Shown here piece after piece: positions 7,080 through 10,563 of a stretch of 10,563 bases of DNA. The translations under genes and the position numbers were made by a program. The notes beneath the pieces are model-generated. The model saw only the letters and a program-made list of their open reading frames with translations. It made no database searches and had not been told where the DNA came from. Within the stretch, counting starts at the first letter, position 1; each line of letters opens with the position of its first letter. Source of the DNA: Bacteroidia bacterium (GTDB lineage: Bacteria > Bacteroidota > Bacteroidia > SpSt-205); NCBI GenBank assembly GCA_025060275.1, contig JANXCJ010000066.1, positions 1-10,563 of the forward strand, in the 5' to 3' direction.

Positions 7080-7735
7080 TACCAAGCATGCGTGAGTACA
7101 TAGCATAGGATATTCACCCCCATCTTGAAGGCTAACTCTCGTACCTCCGGGGGGTCTTTATGCACCTGCGGGTCCTCCCAACCATCCCCTAAATCAGCTT
7201 CATATGTTAGGGCTGCTACAAGACGCCCTTGATAGAAAAGGCCGTAAAACTGGGGAGCTTTATTATCATGCTCATGCACTTTCGGAAGACCATAAGGAAA
7301 TTCATAATAGCAGTGAAAAATTGGATGATTAGCAGGTATAAGAGTAAATTCTCCCTCTGGTATGAGTTCTTTTAGAGCTTTTTTTGCATATTCGTGCATC
7401 CCATAATCATCATCCAAGAGTAGAAAACCGCCAGAAAGAAGATACTTACGAAGGTTAGCTGTCTCCTCGGGAGAAAATTGTATATTCCCATGTCCACAGG
7501 CATAAAGAAGAACATATTCGTTCAGATTAGGTGCGGAAGGCAAAATAACATCCTCTTGAAGCTGCACAGGAATGGGGGCGTGTTGTTGAACATACTGAAG
7601 AAGATTTTGAAGGGATTTCTGATTGCCGTACCAGTCTCCGCCCCCTCCATAGCGGAGCTTCCCTATTTTTACATACTGCCGCGGCTGAGCAACGAGAAAA
7701 CCCAAAACCAAAATCAGAACTTCATACCGTCGCAC
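7079..7735 (-). CDS. Exported DUF4159 family protein
   Basis: The 218-residue product matches DUF4159, common in Bacteroidota and without an agreed function. It has a signal peptide ending VA|Q (cleavage after A16), then the family's opening motif LRYGGGGDWY (27-36). Further motifs are GHG (81-83), GGFLLLDDDYG (102-112), HPIFH (137-141) and DLGDGWED (181-188). The fold is thought to resemble class I glutamine-amidotransferase-like Rossmann domains, but no catalytic triad is assured. The start is GTG at 7735, placed 5 nt after a perfect TACCTTTG box; an ATG two bases upstream is out of frame. Its stop overlaps the ostA-like start, so the two are made together. That hints at a role in the cell envelope, which is inference. 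Confidence 0.88.
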   Translation of the reverse strand: MRRYEVLILVLGFLVAQPRQYVKIGKLRYGGGGDWYGNQKSLQNLLQYVQQHAPIPVQLQEDVILPSAPNLNEYVLLYACGHGNIQFSPEETANLRKYLLSGGFLLLDDDYGMHEYAKKALKELIPEGEFTLIPANHPIFHCYYEFPYGLPKVHEHDNKAPQFYGLFYQGRLVAALTYEADLGDGWEDPQVHKDPPEVRELAFKMGVNILCYVLTHAW

Positions 7736-7740
7736 ATCTT

Positions 7741-7748
7741 CAAAGGTA
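7741..7748 (-). promoter_or_regulatory. TAnnTTTG -7 box for the DUF4159-ostA unit
   Basis: TACCTTTG on the minus strand ends 5 nt before the GTG at 7735. It faces away from the dnaG box at 7772-7779; the two boxes are 23 nt apart, so their upstream promoter regions overlap. Confidence 0.6.
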
Positions 7749-7771
7749 CGCAGAGAAGGGGGAAGGAAAGG

Positions 7772-7779
7772 TATTTTTG
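7772..7779 (+). promoter_or_regulatory. TAnnTTTG -7 box for dnaG
   Basis: TATTTTTG matches the -7 consensus and ends 9 nt before the dnaG ATG, followed by an A/T-rich spacer (TAATAAAAT). This allows a leader of only a few nucleotides. No Shine-Dalgarno is present. Confidence 0.6.
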
Positions 7780-7788
7780 TAATAAAAT

Positions 7789-9645
7789 ATGGGCTGGCTT
7801 CGGGATGAGGTCTTGCGCAGAGCTGATATTGTAGAGGTTGTGAGTGAATACTTGCCCCTCAAGAAGCGTGGGGCGAACTACTGGGCTCTCTCTCCCTTCA
7901 AACCCGAGAAGACCCCCTCTTTTGCTGTAAGCCCCTCTAAGCAAATATTCAAATGTTTTGCTAGCGGGAAAGGGGGGGATGTAATTCGCTTTGTCATGGA
8001 GATGGAAGGGCTCTCTTACAGTGAAGCTCTCCAAAAGCTGGCTAAGAAATATGATATACAACTCCCCGCCGAGAAGGAAATCTCCTACAGCTCCAAAGAG
8101 AAGCAGCAGTATGCCGCCATCTATGGTGAAGCTGCCAGATTCTACCAAATGCACTTGAAGAATAGCCCTGCAGAGGCTTATCTACGCCAGCGAGGTGTGA
8201 AAGAAGAAGTCGCATCTACCTTCCAATTAGGTTATGCCCCTGCAGAAGGGGACAGCCTTGCGCAGTATCTTATTCGGTTAGGCTATTCAGAGGAAAGTTT
8301 GATAAAATGGGGGCTCTGCTTGCGACATGAGGGAAGTGGCAAGATATATGACCGCTTCCGAGGGCGGCTAATCTTCCCCATTACGGATGAGCAAGGCACC
8401 ATAATAGCCTTCGCAGGGAGGCTGATTACAGAGGCTTCAAGCCAGCCAAAGTACTTGAATTCTCCTGAAACGCCTTATTATCAGAAATCAGAAGTACTGT
8501 ACGGCTTAGCCCAAGCTAAATCTCATTTACGAAAAGGGGGGGCTGCCCTGATAGTAGAAGGGTATATGGATGTGATTAGTCTGCACCAGGCACAATTCCC
8601 CCAAGCTGTGGCTACTTGTGGTACAGCCTTGACGCCTGCTCACTTAGAGCGCTTACGTCGCTATACACGAGAACTTATTATCCTATACGATAGCGATGAA
8701 GCAGGGCAAGCAGCAGCAGAGAGAGCCATAGAACCTGCTCTGAGTACGGGCTTTTTCGTGCGTATAGCTCAGATTACCTCCGCAAAAGACCCCGATGAAT
8801 TTCTCCGAAAAAGTGACTCTCAAGGACTCGCTCAAATTATTCAGCAAAGTGTAAGCTGGCCTATCTTCCTCTCTGAGAGGAGAAAAGACTCCTCTACGCC
8901 CTCCCAACGCTATGAACTGCTACAAAGACTAGGACAATGCCTTCAAGCTATACCGGACCCCCTCATGCGTAGGGTATATGCTGAGGAAATCGCCGAAAAG
9001 CTCCATATTCCGCTGGAATTCTGGGAGAATTTTGAAAGAATAGAAACTTCTGATCGTGCTAATCCTCCTTCTTCCATTCGCATTACGGCTGAAAGGGAGC
9101 TCCTAAGGATAGTTTTCAGTTATCCCGAAGTGGAATATGCAGGCATGCCCCTTTGGCAATACCTCCAGGAAGAATTGCGTCACTTCAACTTTTCAGAACC
9201 CGCAGCAGAGAAGCTTAGAAAAGTATTGTGTGATTGGAATGAGCCTTTTCCTCCCACTTTAGCTATCCTGACTGAGAGACTTCCAGTGGAGGTTCAAGAC
9301 TGGGCAGCGGGTCTTGTCTTGGAAAAGTATTCCCTCAGTGAGCACTGGCACACATGGGACGATAGCTCTACTCAGGAAGACCCTGTTCAGATCGCAGAAA
9401 CCAATCTAACTCTCTTACATTTAGATCACCTACAACGCCTATTAGAGGAAAATTTACATTTTATCCAAAGTCTTCCTCCTGAAAGCGCCACTTATCAGGA
9501 ACATCTTACATTACATCAGGTTCTGCTTCACCAGCGTGCTGAGCTTGCCCATAGACAGGGACTCATACTGCCTTACAGAAAAGCTGAACACCCTACTAAG
9601 CGAAATTCTCCCACGAATATACAAGAAGAGGACCTATCCTTGTAA
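7789..9645 (+). CDS. dnaG: DNA primase DnaG
   Basis: DnaG makes the RNA primers for lagging-strand synthesis together with DnaB helicase. The 618-residue length is normal. The N-terminal domain keeps the CHC2 fold context (ADIVEVVSEYLPLKKRGANYW, then EKTPSFAVSP), but three of the four zinc ligands are replaced: S35 for Cys, K38 for His and S59 for Cys, with only C56 left. The polymerase core has the basic motif YDRFRGRLIFPI (187-198). The TOPRIM signatures are EGYMD (257-261; catalytic E257), CGTALT (277-282) and DSDEAG (301-306), the metal-binding acidic cluster. KDPDEF follows at 333-338. Residues about 434-618 are the divergent C-terminal helicase-interaction region. The ATG at 7789 agrees with family N-termini. 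It stands apart from rpsU and rpoD, its usual partners in Proteobacteria. Confidence 0.96.
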   Translation: MGWLRDEVLRRADIVEVVSEYLPLKKRGANYWALSPFKPEKTPSFAVSPSKQIFKCFASGKGGDVIRFVMEMEGLSYSEALQKLAKKYDIQLPAEKEISYSSKEKQQYAAIYGEAARFYQMHLKNSPAEAYLRQRGVKEEVASTFQLGYAPAEGDSLAQYLIRLGYSEESLIKWGLCLRHEGSGKIYDRFRGRLIFPITDEQGTIIAFAGRLITEASSQPKYLNSPETPYYQKSEVLYGLAQAKSHLRKGGAALIVEGYMDVISLHQAQFPQAVATCGTALTPAHLERLRRYTRELIILYDSDEAGQAAAERAIEPALSTGFFVRIAQITSAKDPDEFLRKSDSQGLAQIIQQSVSWPIFLSERRKDSSTPSQRYELLQRLGQCLQAIPDPLMRRVYAEEIAEKLHIPLEFWENFERIETSDRANPPSSIRITAERELLRIVFSYPEVEYAGMPLWQYLQEELRHFNFSEPAAEKLRKVLCDWNEPFPPTLAILTERLPVEVQDWAAGLVLEKYSLSEHWHTWDDSSTQEDPVQIAETNLTLLHLDHLQRLLEENLHFIQSLPPESATYQEHLTLHQVLLHQRAELAHRQGLILPYRKAEHPTKRNSPTNIQEEDLSL

Positions 9646-9650
9646 ATTTG
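9643..9650 (+). promoter_or_regulatory. TAnnTTTG -7 box for the MIP18/DUF59 gene
   Basis: TAAATTTG begins on the TAA stop codon of dnaG and ends 13 nt before the next ATG. It would give the Fe-S gene its own transcript with a leader of about 8-9 nt, beside any read-through from dnaG. Confidence 0.5.
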
Positions 9651-9663
9651 TTAATCTACACGC

Positions 9664-9978
9664 ATGCAAGACCCTGTCCTTCTTCAAGAGTCTATAATCA
9701 GGACCCTCAAAGAGGTATATGATCCTGAGATACCAGTAGATATCTATGAACTAGGGCTCATTTATCATATAGAAGTGAATCCTGCAGGGGAAGTGAGAAT
9801 TGTGATGACCCTCACCTCTGCCTTTTGTCCTGCCGCACAGCATCTACCTGACCAGGTGAAAACCGCAGTACAAGCTATCCCAGGCGTTAAGCAGGTAGAA
9901 GTAGAAGTAACATTTGACCCCCCTTGGGACATGAGCCGCATGAGTGAAAATGCTCGTATCCAGCTCGGGCTGCTTTGA
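9664..9978 (+). CDS. MIP18/DUF59 family Fe-S cluster assembly protein
   Basis: This 104-residue single-domain protein belongs to the MIP18 (DUF59) family, whose bacterial members (SufT, PaaD and the N-terminal part of some ApbC/Mrp proteins) help mature Fe-S proteins. Signatures are EVYDPEIPVDIYELGLIY (17-34), MTLTSAFCPAAQ (48-59), with the conserved Cys at position 55 of the usual 'TS..CP' motif, and VTFDPPWDMSRMS (82-94). In Bacteroidota such proteins often sit in suf operons. Here it follows dnaG and no suf gene is in the window. The ATG at 9664 is 18 nt past the dnaG stop, with its own -7 box. SufT is a possible name, but family members of this size are not separated safely by eye. Confidence 0.92.
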   Translation: MQDPVLLQESIIRTLKEVYDPEIPVDIYELGLIYHIEVNPAGEVRIVMTLTSAFCPAAQHLPDQVKTAVQAIPGVKQVEVEVTFDPPWDMSRMSENARIQLGLL

Positions 9979-9984
9979 GAGTAG

Positions 9985-9992
9985 TATTTTTG
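9985..9992 (+). promoter_or_regulatory. TAnnTTTG -7 box for the 9997 gene
   Basis: TATTTTTG lies 6 nt after the MIP18 stop and exactly 4 nt before the ATG at 9997. The four bases between are AGGA, too close to the ATG to serve as a normal Shine-Dalgarno. Confidence 0.6.
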
Positions 9993-9996
9993 AGGA

Positions 9997-10563
9997 ATGC
10001 AAGGAATTGGTATCTATTTAGGGTGTTTATTTTTTAGCCCCCTTTTAGCCCAAAAAAGTCAGTGCATACTAGTGAAACTCAAAAGGGCGGCAGACCTAAC
10101 CTCCGATAATGCTCTGCACCCCTCCTGGGAGGAAAAAAGGATAGTCCTCAAGCTACCTAATAGCGAATGGGAAGAGAGCTTCTTAGAAGTAGATGAAGAG
10201 AGAGACCGCCCGATTGCTGAGTGTTTCCTACCCCAATTCAAGCTAATCACAGAACGCTACACATATGTGATTAGCCTTGCATGCGAGAACCTCATAGCCT
10301 TTCAAAACAGCGCTGCTTATCAACCTTCCTCCCAGAGAATTCAGAGTGCCCTTGTATTTTCGGAGGACCTCCGCTACTTCATAGAAAAAGCAGCAGAGAA
10401 ATATATGAAAATACCTCCTAAACGCCTTTATGCAGAGTACTCCCTTGCGTATGTGCCGCCCGTTCAAAATGCGATTAGTTATGAGGAATTGGAATTTCTT
10501 TTGAGTCACTCTCAGCTAATTGAAGAGGAAGATGAAGAGCCCGAGGAGCCAGAGGAGTCCTCA
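9997..10563 (+). CDS. Exported protein of unknown function with acidic tail (incomplete)
   Basis: The frame runs from ATG 9997 to the right edge without a stop, giving 189 codons. An in-frame TGA at 9991-9993 makes this the first possible start. A signal peptide is clear: MQGIGIYLGCLFFSPLLA|Q, cleavage after A18 with Gln at +1. The mature part begins KSQC, is of mixed charge and contains about five Cys or fewer. Two regions look folded (around residues 22-90 and 115-165). The visible end is a run of Glu/Asp with Pro (EEEDEEPEEPEESS), perhaps a linker to a further domain outside the window. I recognise no family. It is not a lipoprotein, since no lipobox precedes the Cys. Its promoter box lies just after the MIP18 gene, so it need not be functionally linked to it. 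Confidence 0.8.
   Translation, partial: MQGIGIYLGCLFFSPLLAQKSQCILVKLKRAADLTSDNALHPSWEEKRIVLKLPNSEWEESFLEVDEERDRPIAECFLPQFKLITERYTYVISLACENLIAFQNSAAYQPSSQRIQSALVFSEDLRYFIEKAAEKYMKIPPKRLYAEYSLAYVPPVQNAISYEELEFLLSHSQLIEEEDEEPEEPEESS

Noticed and set aside
7079..7106. Longer OstA-like start at ATG 7106
   Set aside because: It overlaps the DUF4159 gene by 28 nt and adds residues before the signal peptide. The TAATG start at 7079 is the simpler choice.
9529..9560. HQRAEL near the dnaG C-terminus resembling the HKQRAEK repeat anchor
   Set aside because: It is a single occurrence in a helical region of a different protein with no period; coincidence.

Overview
The window looks like a chromosomal segment of a member of the Bacteroidota. 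Four independent signals agree. (1) The -7 promoter box of this phylum, TAnnTTTG, lies 4-13 nt upstream of six gene starts. (2) All five exported proteins carry Gln directly after the predicted signal-peptidase site, the 'Bacteroidetes Q-rule'. (3) An OstA-like protein, a DUF4159 protein and a primase of the type that has lost its zinc ligands are all present. (4) Shine-Dalgarno sequences are nearly absent. The class or order cannot be named from this sequence. I see no mobile element, integrase, tRNA, rRNA or CRISPR array.

Layout. Positions 1-3657 (minus strand) hold a probable operon read from right to left: acyl-CoA thioesterase, dapD (lysine/diaminopimelate synthesis), a small exported probable outer-membrane protein, an M32 metallocarboxypeptidase with its own promoter box, and the first 73 codons of an ABC exporter that runs off the left edge. 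Diverging from this, 3780-5450 (plus) encodes an exported, very basic protein I do not recognise. It has twelve His/Arg/Glu repeats of about 16 residues, a Cys-bearing version of the repeat, and an orphan C-terminal domain. Positions 5451-5603 lie between converging genes and hold at most a doubtful 36-codon ORF. Positions 5604-7735 (minus) form a two-gene unit: an exported DUF4159 protein, then an OstA-like (LptA-fold) protein starting at a TAATG stop/start overlap. A 53-nt divergent promoter region (7736-7788) separates it from dnaG (7789-9645, plus). After dnaG come a MIP18/DUF59 Fe-S assembly protein (9664-9978) and an exported orphan with an acidic tail (9997 to the right edge, incomplete).

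How it fits together. Most genes are core functions: DNA replication priming, Fe-S cluster maturation, cell-wall precursor synthesis, LPS transport and peptide turnover. The least explained parts are the repeat protein at 3780-5450 and the promoter-to-start geometry, which suggests leaderless or nearly leaderless mRNAs at several genes.
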